From Dunaliella salina (Eukaryota > Chlorophyta > Chlorophyceae > Chlamydomonadales > Dunaliellaceae): a stretch of 19,011 nucleotides of DNA. This document shows positions 1-8,010 of the stretch, piece after piece. Numbering within the stretch: position 1 is the stretch's first letter; every line of letters begins with the position of its first letter. Both the position numbers and the translations under genes were made by a program. The notes beneath the pieces were generated by a model. That model was not told the origin of the DNA. It did no database searches and saw nothing but the letters and a program-made list of their open reading frames with translations. Location: positions 1-19,011 of the forward strand of contig MU071032.1 in the NCBI GenBank assembly GCA_002284615.2, in the 5' to 3' direction.

Positions 1-342
1 CTTTGAAAGTAGCCTCCCAAGCGCGCTTTAGTCACGCTTGAGGGGCGCTTGAGTGACGCTTGAAAATACTTTAGTTTAGCGTTTTGGTAAAGCGCGCTTT
101 GAAAGTAGCCTCCCAAGCGCGCTTGAAGAAGCTCAAAGCGCGCTTGGAGCAGTTCAAAGCGTGCTCGAAACACCCAGAAAGTCACGCTTTGTCAGCCTTA
201 AAGGACGCTTTGAGAACTACAAGCGCGCTTTGAACCAGATGTAAGCGCGCTTTGAAGCGCGCTTTGAGGCTACTTTCAAAGCGCGCTTTACGAAACGCTA
301 AACTAAAGTATTTTCAAGCGTCACTCAAGCGCCCCTCAAGCG
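1..342. repeat. Foldback repeat built on AAGCGCGCTT
   Basis: Bases 35-112 and 266-342 are near-perfect inverted copies of each other (about 77 bp, one mismatch and one 1-base indel by eye), separated by about 150 bp. The spacer and arms carry eight copies of GCGCGCTT, usually inside AAGCGCGCTTT, which is itself a palindrome. Bases 1-28 repeat directly at 97-124, so the element may begin left of the window. No open reading frame is supported. It could be a foldback transposon, a MITE or a satellite fragment. The arms are seen directly; the element class is inference. Confidence 0.8.
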
Positions 343-521
343 TTTTTAAAGCTTTTTTAAAGCGTTTCCCATAGGGGCAGTGGGTGGGCATATCGTTATG
401 GCGTTGACTTTCAAAGGTGTGTTCCTTGCTCAATGGGCTCCAGTAGAGCTGGCAACACGGGTCTGCTTTAGTTCTTCTTGGTAAATGCTTTGAAGCGGGC
501 CCCCTTTCAGCCCATCATTTT
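343..521. other. Unassigned spacer
   Basis: Non-coding spacer between the foldback repeat and the MITE. No reading frame, RNA gene or repeat is recognised. Confidence 0.4.
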
Positions 522-529
522 GGAAAATG

Positions 530-714
530 CTAAGTTGCACAATACGCCGTATCAGACCCCAAATACGGCGTATTCGTATCAAATACGTCGTATTCGTATT
601 CCCGTATCCGTACCAATTTCACTAGATTTAGCAGGATTTTGCTGGATTTTTGCCGTATCCGTACTCGTATTCGTATTCGCATCCGTATCCGTATTCCCGT
701 ATTGTGCAACTTAG
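530..714. mobile_element. Complete 185-bp MITE with 8-bp target duplication
   Basis: The element begins CTAAGTTGCACAATACG (530-546) and ends with the exact reverse complement (698-714), giving 17-bp perfect terminal inverted repeats. It is flanked by a perfect 8-bp direct repeat GGAAAATG at 522-529 and 715-722. The interior is short CGTATT/CGTATCC repeats facing each other around an AT-rich centre, and it encodes nothing. An 8-bp duplication is typical of hAT-type transposases among others; the terminal bases are not a clear hAT match, so the superfamily is left open. The perfect ends suggest a fairly recent insertion. Confidence 0.88.
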
Positions 715-722
715 GGAAAATG

Positions 723-859
723 GGCAAGGCCCATTTTTCAATGGTGGCAGGGTGCCATTGCACTTTGTGTTATTTTTGCTCCTTTTCTTGAGAAGATCTC
801 TGATATTTCCGGAGGTGTTGCCAGCCCAAGATATCTAGGATAATATGGTCAAAACGGAA
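723..859. other. Unassigned spacer
   Basis: Sequence between the MITE and the first LINE-like reading frames. On the minus strand a short frame continues into 790-900, but no family is recognised. Confidence 0.3.
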
Positions 860-1467
860 GATGGTGTCACTAGCTTCAACTGCGCTTAATGTAGCAGCCT
901 TAGTCTGTTTATATAATGCCAGAGCCATTGGGGGAAATCAGTGCTTGAAGTGTTTGGGGGTGAGGGACAAGGGGTTATTATGGGTTGGGAATCAGGGTCA
1001 GCTGATGGATCTGCAGAAAGTGTTGTTGGAGCTCGGCTCCCTCTGGACCTTCTGCTTCCAATTCGTGGGGTCTGAGAGGGCTACCGGGACGGGATCTGTG
1101 TGTGGGGTGTCGTACAGGGTTGATTGCGTTGTATGTTATGAACTTGTGTATGCGGCTGCTCTGCATGGGGATTGTTTCTTTTGCGAGTGCGTCTGCTTTG
1201 GTATGAGTGCCCTTCTGCGCATGGTTGACTGTTTGGAAATGGGGTCTCCTGGCTGCTGGGGGAAGCATTTTCTACTTCCATATCCTCAGCATCAAAGAGG
1301 GGGTTGCTGTAAGCCCTAGAATCAGGGTGTAGGTGTGTATTAGGGGCACATCTCCCACTGTCTGGGTTGGAATTGGAAGGATCAGGGGGAGCATGGCCTG
1401 GGTAAAACTTTGCAAAGTTTTCAATTGACCAGTTCCATCCTGTTGGTGCATTTTCTGTTTTCGCCAT
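860..1467 (-). pseudogene. Possible LINE-associated reading frame, decayed
   Basis: On the minus strand an ATG at 1467 lies 25 bases after the stop of the RT-derived frame and opens a 128-codon frame (1467-1081). The start reads MAKTENAPTGWNWSIENF, followed by a Pro/Ser/Asn/His-rich stretch. Coding-like sequence continues in shifted frames (978-1268, then about 790-930). The composition resembles the low-complexity gag-like ORF of a LINE. No domain is recognised and the frame is broken, so this is at best a remnant. It could also be chance open frame in GC-rich sequence. Confidence 0.3.
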
Positions 1468-2077
1468 TTCTGTATATGTTGTGTTATTTACTCAGCGCGA
1501 TTCAGGGGTTTTATTGGGTGAGCTGTCTTGGTTGTGTATGATTGTGCTGATGAGGTCAGGTCTGTCCTCAGTCAGAGTGAGGGTGTTGAGGGTATGAGAG
1601 AGTCTATTCAGGGCTACAATATGTTTGGTCTTTATTTTGCGGCCAAACAGAGATGTGAGTTTGTTCCCATCAATGATATGTGTGAGGTTATCATTCATCA
1701 AAGCTGAGAGCCTGTTCATGCCTATTTCCATAAGGGCATCAGTGCAGTGACAGGCAAGAGTTTTAAGGGTGGGTTGCATTGGCATTGAGAGGACTTTCAT
1801 TATGGGGGTTATTCTGGAGAGGAGATAAAGTGTTCCTTGATAGGAGACATCGAGGTCGCTATTGTTTATGCAGAGGTATTGCCTTACATGGAGCATGTAG
1901 GATAACTGCTTGAGGATGAAACTGGAGGTTTGATGATATGGGTTGATGCTCCTAAGCACCTCATGTCTCATCTTGGATTTGCGATTCCAGTATTGACTTG
2001 GTGAGCTGGCCGTGCCTGCCGGTGTTATTAAGGCTGTTGGTGAGGGCCGTTGCACATCTTGCCTCAATTTCCAATGC

Positions 2078-2265
2078 AAAGAAAAGAAAAGAAAAAGAAA
2101 AAAAGAAAAAGAAAAAGAAAAGCTACGCTATTAGACACTGTCCGATAGCATAGATTGAGGGAAGGAACTACTTGCTCAAGGCAAATCCTCACCGGTGCCC
2201 GGAGTCGAACCCCGGACCTCCCGCGTTCACTAGGGCCGCGTTTCACCCGTTAGGCTACATTCGAA
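2078..2265 (-). mobile_element. tRNA-derived SINE with 12-bp target duplication
   Basis: The element reads 5' to 3' on the minus strand. Its tRNA-like head has an A-box-like TAGCCTAACGGG (2246-2257) and a B box GGTTCGACTCC (2201-2211) that fits the Pol III consensus. An unrelated body of about 80 bp follows, then a pyrimidine tail of CTTTT-type repeats (about 2078-2120). The perfect 12-bp repeat AATTTCCAATGC lies on both sides (2066-2077 and 2266-2277). The head folds poorly as a tRNA: the acceptor stem is mostly mismatched and no anticodon loop is clear. It is therefore a SINE, not a tRNA gene. It sits inside the LINE RT frame at an Ala-Leu-Glu-Ile coding site. Confidence 0.9.
2201..2257 (-). 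promoter_or_regulatory. Internal Pol III promoter of the SINE (A and B boxes)
   Basis: A box at 2246-2257 and B box at 2201-2211, with about 34 bases between them, which is tRNA-like spacing. The B box matches GGTTCGANTCC in full. These boxes would drive RNA polymerase III transcription of the SINE. Confidence 0.7.
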
Positions 2266-3113
2266 AATTTCCAATGCGGCGCTCGTGCAACCAAGACCAT
2301 ATTGAATTGTGTCTTCCCGCAGGATGGCTGTGGCAGTGCTATGCCAGAGCTTGTACTTCTCTTTAATCACCTTGAGGATACATGTGTCCCAGTTCGCAAG
2401 GTTTTTCTCAGAGCAAGGTGTCACTGGAAAGGCATATGCAATGCTGGGGACAATGGCTGTGCGGATTATTGTTGCCATTGTTTGCCTGGATGTGGCAAAA
2501 GAGCAGGACAGGCTTGCCAATTTTTTGGTGAGCTTTTCTGCCATTTTTTTAACCTGGGGTTCCCAGTCAAATGTTATGGTGATTTCAACGCCAAGGTAAC
2601 TAAAGGGATCCCTGGGGCAAATGAATTGGGCTGGCTTGCCCTGAACTAGTATTTTATCTTAGAGTTGACGACGCGCAAAGTCTGCCACGGACGTGTTACC
2701 CCTTATTTGCATTGTTTGTTGGCTAGTTGCAAGTCACCTTTGTTTTGGAACCAGATATGATGAGGTGAGCCCAATCTGCATAGAGGCTTAATTTCTTGGC
2801 TTGGATACGGAGGTTAGCGTACGTGTCTGTGAGGCAGATGAGGTCATCTGCAAATGCCCCACTGCAAATTTTGTTCTGGGTTTTCTGTTCCACGGTTTGT
2901 GGGCTTTTGTTGAGGCATTCATATTCATAGCCTCGCCCGCCAGCACGGAGCCAACGTAGCAGAGGCTCCATGTATATGAGGAAGAGGAAGGGGGAGGGGG
3001 TGTCCACTTGGATGGTCCCCCTTTCAATAGGAAAATCTTTGAAATAATGACCAGTAGCTAGACGGACTCCGCTGTGGGCCTCTTGGTATAAATTTTCAAC
3101 TTTGTCAATGGCA

Positions 3114-3930
3114 TCTGTGGGGAAGAAATGTGGAACTCATGGTACCGTGATCCAACAACTTGTTGGATTGGATTCTTTGAAAGAAACTGATAAACAACCA
3201 AAAACCCCTCTTGCATTCACCAAACAAGCTGCATGTAATTATGACACCAAAGGAAAATGCGAAGGGGCCGTCACCCCTCACGGCCTGCAAGTCCTGCTTC
3301 AAGCATACAGTGCAGCCAGACAAGCTGGTCCCCACGTATCCATTCAGCCCCCTTTTCGAAATGAAGCAACAGAAAATATGGACCTTCTAGACATGAAAGC
3401 TTCACATCTTGATAAAGGCAATGAAAAACCAAGGGAATCCGACTCTTTGTGCACACCAGTGCACATATTTAAAGCCCTCACGCGCATGGCGTGCAAAAAA
3501 AACTTGCAAACCCCCTTGACTATGACACCCACTTCAAGGCATACTGGAGCCCTTTTGCTTGTGACAGAGTTTTTTGGGCCAACACTGATATGTTTGGAAC
3601 CAAATTCAGAGGTTTCTCCTTTTGCCACCCTGCCTATGATGACGAATTCATCTATTATCTTGACATGCATGCCTTGTCTTCAATTGATTGCACTACTGCC
3701 CCAACTGTTGCTTTCATGCTCCTCTCCAGCCAAGTGGGATGGACCAAAAAAGGATGCATGCGCTGGTTCACTTGCTAGCCTGACCATGCCATGGTCCATG
3801 CCAAGTTTCCCTTGGGGAGTTAAACATTCCAACAACCCCAGACCTGCATTGTTCCTCTTGCTCCTCCTGAAAAAAGTATGAGACACGTGCAGCTAAGTGC
3901 CATTTGGAACAATGAAGGAAAGCAAAGTAA
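3114..3930 (+). pseudogene. Broken frame with methyltransferase-like (PCIF1/Dam-type) pattern
   Basis: Two overlapping plus-strand frames read as one protein after a shift near 3500. The first (from 3102) ends in the pattern TPVHIFKAL. The second (3491-3778) has DYDTHFKAYWSPFACD, then FSFCHPAYDDEFI, then PTVAFMLLSSQ, and continues past stops with HAMVHAKFPLGS and SAIWNNEGKQ up to about 3925. This order (TP, a D/F segment, an xPxY motif, a hydrophobic strand) resembles adenine methyltransferases of the PCIF1 or phage Dam type. The catalytic motif is HPAY rather than NPP(F/Y). In-frame stops at 3778 and beyond show decay. It lies between LINE fragments and may belong to a retroelement. Similarity was judged by eye only; a different, unrecognised transposon domain is equally possible. 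Confidence 0.35.
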
Positions 3931-4007
3931 GTCTCTTCCTTAATATCTCAAATTGGCTTGAGGATTTAAAATGCAAACTTTTTGAAGGAAACTGGCATCA
4001 TAGTTTT

Positions 4008-4090
4008 TTTCCCAAGGTTTAGGTTTACAAGGTTTAAAAGGGAACATAACCTTCAGCCAGGAAGTTTGGCTGCTCGGTGTCATAGAAACA
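4008..4090 (-). mobile_element. 3' end of a LINE-B copy
   Basis: The sequence at 4019-4080 closely matches 10073-10133. Both, read on the minus strand, encode the same C-terminus ending (QPN(F/Y)LAEGY(A/V)P plus one residue and a stop), followed by TGTAAACCTAA-type 3' sequence. At this copy the tail repeats as AAACCTTGTAAACCTAAACC. Only the last 15-20 codons remain. It is an extremely 5'-truncated insertion or the remnant of a larger one. Confidence 0.6.
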
Positions 4091-4129
4091 GCCAACAGAT
4101 TGCAGAGCAACAAAGCACTTCCCTCTCTT

Positions 4130-4572
4130 TTAAAGCACCTAGCGCATGGAGGAAAAGACTTGCACTTTTGCATTATGACACGCACAACCTTTTCAAAGTC
4201 TGCTGCCAACAAAGAACCATCAGGCTTAATATACAGCCATACCTGCAACCCCTACAACCAAAGATCCCAGACTGGCGACACCTGATGTTTACGGATGGCA
4301 GTGTCATGATAAGATAGCAGGTTTACACAGCAGGCCGGAGCATTCTTTTTCATCCCGGAAGACATCTTCTCCTCAGAAACTACCACCTAGACAATGAATC
4401 CTAACAAATGCCCATGGACCCACGCATACAATTAACAGAGCAGAGCTCGCTGCCATTTTGCTAGCTCTACAGCAAGGGCACACTTCAATTGCAACTGACA
4501 ATTCTTCAGCACTGAATCAGATCAGAAACCTGATCCTCAGACCTGTGGAGATGTCCACGCAATTGCACCAAT
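4130..4572 (+). pseudogene. LINE RNase H domain remnant (plus strand)
   Basis: A plus-strand frame reaches PDWRHLMFTDGS (about 4267-4302), the first catalytic Asp motif of RNase HI. After stops and a frame change it resumes with INRAELAAILLAL (about 4430-4470, the catalytic Glu) and IATDNSSALNQIRNLI (about 4486-4530, the second Asp). The C-terminal (G)NEx(A)D block is missing because sequence beyond 4572 belongs to the minus-strand LINE. All three visible catalytic residues are intact although the frame is broken. Its sequence differs clearly from the RNase H of the neighbouring copies, so it is from a diverged subfamily. It may belong to the same old element as the endonuclease remnant at 8310-9230. 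Confidence 0.75.
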
Positions 4573-5937
4573 AGAAAAGAAAAACAATGTAGGCAGAGGA
4601 ACTCTCCCTACATCAATTAAGGAGAAAAAGACACATTGGCAAGAGCCGTAAGCCCCCTTCACCACAAGGTATGAAAAAGGGAAAGTTAATGTGGATCTGA
4701 AGGGTTACTAGAAGCACTTGGCACTAAAGCCTGGCTTTGGGAAGTATTCTCGTTTTCAAAAGCGCGGCGTGTGGAAAATAGTTTGTGGGCATATTGAACA
4801 GAATGGGCATGAAGTTGTTGAGCAAGCTTCGTGGCACGAGGGTGTTCCAATCCTAGTTGTTTGAACTGCTTCAGGGTATGTCAATGTAAATAGTTCCACC
4901 TGCACCCAGGAGAGTAGGGGGAACGGTAACAGCTTTAGCGTTAATAAGTTTACAAAGGTCTGCATGCTGCTGCTTTGCCGCGTTCAAATGATGCTCTGGC
5001 CTAGTGTCTTCACAGAACTTGATTTCTATCAGGTGCACATGGCGTTCATTTGCATAAAGTTCATGGTGCTGTCTCATGCGGCTAGTTCTGGTGGCCCTTC
5101 GTGAGGAGCTGTGCAAAGCGTGATGGGAATAGGTAGGAGAAATACCGTTTGAAGTATGTTTGACATTGACAGGGGTGATCAAAACAGCATCTGGACGACT
5201 GGAGTTGAGTCTTTTCCTCTCTGGAAGGTTACGAGGAAAGAAGTAAGCAAACAAAGGTCTGTTCGAGGCATGTGTAGGGAGTTGGAGGTTGTGTCGAGCA
5301 AGTTTAAAATCGCTTCCTATGTCTGTGTATACTAGGCATGCCCCTACAGGGCATTTGTTGAGGGCTTTTATAATCATTCTGCCTGCAATGTTATGGCGCT
5401 CAGTTTTCATGTTGGAGATGATATGGTTTTGGCAGCTTGAGAGCATGTGTAGTGCGCTATCCAAGTGATGGCAGCCTGAGAGGGGGCAAGATGGATCAGT
5501 TGACCTTTTAAAACGTACTGCATGTCTTTTGTTGTAGAGGGTGCCTGTGCGGTACTGCAGGATGGTACGCTTCATGGGTACAGAAATGTTGGGCATATTT
5601 CTGAAAGCATTGCTGATTTTTTATCTACTTGCGTTAATAAGTTTTGATTGTGAGAGTAGTAGCCTGTTTTGGCATTGGCATATCCAAGCTCAAGCTGGTG
5701 TTTAGAATGCAAGTGGGATTTGAGAGCATCTCGAAGATTGGGGAAGTAGGTGAGCTTGTGCGCGGGTTGTGGACCTGTGGGTGTGCCTACAGCATGCACT
5801 TTTTCTTCCTTGGTTCACCATAAAATTTTTGTAAATGGATTTCCAACAGGATCTGCACCAGGGTTTATTAATGCACCAGAGTGTCTGCCTCACACTTGTT
5901 TGCTTGCTTTGCCTGATGTTTTGCAATAGCATCTGCA
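4573..5937 (-). mobile_element. Older Dualen/RandI-like LINE, 3' part (minus)
   Basis: This is the 3' portion of a LINE read from 5937 down to 4573. It starts at the end of RNase H (Asp-containing ADAIAKHQAK) and passes through a frame-shifted linker (5702-5938, 5572-5799). It then carries the CCHC plus endonuclease domain in the open frame 5596-4871. The motifs are C-x4-C-x7-H-x4-C (CPLSGCHHLDSALHMLSSC), RPDAVL and HLIEIKFCEDTRP, that is, an RPD...ExK nuclease core. The copy at 6771-7862 continues about 80 codons further; here a stop and frame changes follow. The 3' end is a TTTTTCTTTTCT tail at about 4573-4585. The upstream half of the same copy lies at 8011-8275. Confidence 0.85.
5932..5937. 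repeat. Target duplication TCTGCA, left copy
   Basis: The six bases TCTGCA next to the 5' end of the inserted plus-strand LINE recur at 8011-8016 next to its 3' tail. Removing the insert and one copy restores a continuous RNase H reading on the minus strand. Confidence 0.7.
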
Positions 5938-6048
5938 CCTTTACCTAAGCATACCTGGGACCTTGGTATCTTTGCTGTTTGGAACACTGCAGCTCGAGTC
6001 CATCTTAACAACCATTACAAAGACTAGATACAAGGCCTGAAAGGAGAT

Positions 6049-6720
6049 TTGAAAGAAGCCACAGAGTGGAAGCTGACGAATGTCAGCAGCCACCCTGTCC
6101 TAAATCCCATGCATGCTCACATGCCAGGTTTTAATAAACTGGAACGCCTCTCATTTCACAAAGAGCATGTCTCCAAGCACCCTAGAAATTCACACATGAG
6201 TATCCAAGGTACAGACTTGGTGCCCAGCCAATCCAGTACTCTCCTAACTCTCAAAGTTGCTGACTGGAGAACATGGGCATACACAGGTGGCAGCTGCCTT
6301 ATCCATAACGGTAAGCAAGAAATTGGAGCAGGCGTCTACTGCCCATCCACTGACTGTGAGAACTTTGTAAAACCGACCGGTGCCGGGATTACTAAAACCA
6401 TCACTAGAGCTGAATTAGCAGCAATTGCTGCTGCTATCATCACCAAAAATGCAGATATTGCATCAGACAGCCTCATCTCTTTCAACCTAATACGTAAACA
6501 ACTTCTTTATCCTGAAAGACACCTCAGGCATATCCAAGGAGACGTCCTTTCCTAAAAATGATTCCAACTCTCGTTAGAGACTTCCATACCAAAATTCGAA
6601 TTTACATGGTGAAGTCCCATGCTGGCATTGCTGGAAATGAGTGTGCGGGTGTTATTGCAAAACATCAGGCAAAGCAAGCCTTGAACTGCGTGGCAAACAC
6701 CGAGATCCCTGGTGCAGGCC
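6049..6720 (+). pseudogene. LINE RNase H domain with two lost catalytic Asp
   Basis: RNase HI in LINEs removes the RNA template after first-strand synthesis. The frame from 6049 has WRTWAYTGGS at residues 73-82, where the family has a YTDGS-type motif, so the first catalytic Asp is Gly. The Glu in TRAELAA (residue 122) and the Asp in IASDSL (residue 140) are kept. A stop at 6553-6555 is followed by a frame change, after which KSHAGIAGNECAGVIAKHQAK (about 6611-6671) shows the last Asp also replaced by Gly (GGT, 6648-6650). The enzyme would be inactive. The ATG at 6049 is only the first Met in a 5'-truncated frame, not a real start. Confidence 0.75.
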
Positions 6721-6770
6721 CGGGTTGAAATCCATTTACAATTATTTTCTGGTTAGCCAAGGAAGAATGA

Positions 6771-7862
6771 GTGCATGCTGCAGATACATCTGCGGGCCCA
6801 CCACCCGCCCACAAGCTCACCTATTTCCCCAATCTTCAAGATGCCCTCAAATCCCACGTGCCCTCTAAACACAAGCTTGGATATGCCAATGCCAAAGCAG
6901 GCTACTACTCTTACTACCAAAACTTGTTACCACGAGTAGATAAAAAAATCAGCAATGCCTTCAGAAATATGCCCAACATTTCTGTACCCATGAAGCGCAC
7001 CATCCTGCAGTACCTCACAGGCACCCTCTACAACCAAAAACATGCAGTACGTTTCAAAAGGTCAACTGGTCCATCTTGCCCCCTCCCAGGCTGCCATCAC
7101 TTGGACAGCGCACTACACATGCTCTCAGGCTGCCAAAATCATATCATCTCTAACATGAGGACTGAACGCCATAACATTGCAGGCAGAATGATTACAAAAG
7201 CCCTCAGCAAATGCCCTGTAGGGGCAGGCCTAGTATACACAGACGTAGGAAGCAATTTTAAGCTTGCTCAACAAAACCTCCAACTCCCTACACATGCCTC
7301 AAACAGAACTTTACCTGCCTACTTCTTCCCTCGCAACCTTCCAGAGAGGAAAAGACTCAACTTCAGTCGACCAGATGCTGTCCTGATCGCCCCTTTCAAT
7401 GTCAAACATACTTCTAACGGTGTTTCTCCTACCTATTCCCATCATGCTTTGCGCAGTTCCTCACGGAGGACCACCAGAACTAGCCGCATGAAGAAACCCC
7501 ATGGACTTCATGTAAATGAACGCCATGTGCACCTAATAGAAGTCAAGTTCTGTGAAGACACAAGGCCAGTGCATCAGTTGAACGCGGCAAAGCAGCAGCA
7601 TGCAGACCTTTGTAAACTTATTAACGCTAAAGCTGTTACAATTCACCCTATTCTTCTGGGTGTAGGTGGAACTATTTACACTGATCATGCCCTGAAGCAA
7701 TTCAAACATCTAGGATTGGATCACCAGCGTGCCACGAAGCTTGCTCAAAAACGTCATGCCCATTTTGTTCAATATGCTCACAAACTAGTCACCACACGCC
7801 GCGTTATTGAAAACAAGAATACTTCCCACAGCCAGGTTCTAGAGCCAGGCGCGCGCCTCTAG
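6771..7862 (+). CDS. LINE C-terminal CCHC zinc motif and REL-type endonuclease
   Basis: This is an uninterrupted 363-codon frame and the best-preserved coding stretch of any LINE in the window. Residues 103-121 form a zinc-knuckle pattern C-x4-C-x7-H-x4-C. Residues 200-202 are RPD and residues 255-265 are LIEVKFCEDTR, giving the RPD...ExK core of a restriction-like endonuclease (PD-(D/E)xK fold). In REL-bearing LINEs such a domain nicks the target DNA so that reverse transcription can be primed there. The frame ends in ...EPGARL at a TAG. The true protein would be the end of a long polyprotein entered from upstream, so the ATG at 6771 is not a genuine start. Homologous domains lie at 4871-5596 (minus) and 8310-9230 (plus). 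Confidence 0.85.
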   Translation: MHAADTSAGPPPAHKLTYFPNLQDALKSHVPSKHKLGYANAKAGYYSYYQNLLPRVDKKISNAFRNMPNISVPMKRTILQYLTGTLYNQKHAVRFKRSTGPSCPLPGCHHLDSALHMLSGCQNHIISNMRTERHNIAGRMITKALSKCPVGAGLVYTDVGSNFKLAQQNLQLPTHASNRTLPAYFFPRNLPERKRLNFSRPDAVLIAPFNVKHTSNGVSPTYSHHALRSSSRRTTRTSRMKKPHGLHVNERHVHLIEVKFCEDTRPVHQLNAAKQQHADLCKLINAKAVTIHPILLGVGGTIYTDHALKQFKHLGLDHQRATKLAQKRHAHFVQYAHKLVTTRRVIENKNTSHSQVLEPGARL

Positions 7863-8010
7863 TAGCCCTCAGACCCACATTAGCATTCTCTTTTTCATAC
7901 CTCGTGGTGGAGGGGGCACACAGCTCTTGAGCCAATGTGCCTCCTTTTCCTTAATCGAAGCAGGGAGAGTTTCTCTGCCTACGTAGTTGTTCTGTTCTTT
8001 TCTTTTCTTT
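7863..8010 (+). other. LINE 3' untranslated region and CTTTT tail
   Basis: Non-coding 3' end of the plus-strand LINE, homologous to the reverse complement of 4573-4720. It ends in repeated TTCTTTTC rather than poly(A) (7991-8010). The same type of tail ends the SINE at 2078-2120. Confidence 0.7.

Larger units (their letters stand above)
1492..3113 (-). pseudogene. LINE reverse transcriptase remnant, split by a SINE
   Basis: Read from 3113 leftwards on the minus strand, the frame carries recognisable non-LTR reverse transcriptase blocks. First comes a palm segment with DTPSPFLFLIYMEPLLRWL (about 3007-2950), then the catalytic AFADDLICLT (about 2850-2820), then FSYLGVEI (about 2610-2580). A C-terminal extension follows: 2544-2266 before the SINE and 2065-1492 after it. 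The frame shifts between the ADD block and the YLGV block, and again about 100 bp beyond the SINE. The 5' side (ORF1, endonuclease) is absent; a stop lies just upstream of 3113. RT copies RNA into the target site in LINEs. This copy is dead: it has frameshifts and a SINE insertion. Confidence 0.85.
5938..8010 (+). mobile_element. Younger 5'-truncated Dualen/RandI-like LINE (plus)
   Basis: The copy is about 2.07 kb and truncated at its 5' end within the linker between RT and RNase H. It holds an RNase H frame (6049-6555, continuing in another frame to about 6720), the CCHC-endonuclease frame (6771-7862), a 3' untranslated stretch (7863-7990) and a (CTTTT)-type 3' tail at 7991-8010. It is flanked by TCTGCA (5932-5937 and 8011-8016). 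It lies inside the RNase H gene of the older minus-strand copy of the same family. From about 6640 to 8010 it mirrors 4573-5937 closely, forming a large inverted repeat. Confidence 0.85.

Noticed and set aside
1..342. CRISPR array
   Set aside because: The repeats are short palindromic cores with irregular spacing inside a foldback, in a eukaryotic genome.
2195..2262. A tRNA gene on the minus strand
   Set aside because: The B box is perfect, but the acceptor stem barely pairs and no normal anticodon arm forms. A body, a CTTTT tail and a 12-bp duplication show it is the head of a SINE.
3102..3881. A single intact 259-codon protein
   Set aside because: The protein-like signal changes frame near 3500, so only parts of this open frame are meaningful.
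4573..8010. A twin-primed (5'-inverted) single LINE insertion or an assembly hairpin
   Set aside because: Both arms contain a full 3' end with tail, and differ at many bases. The duplication and the restored RNase H motif fit nested insertion better.
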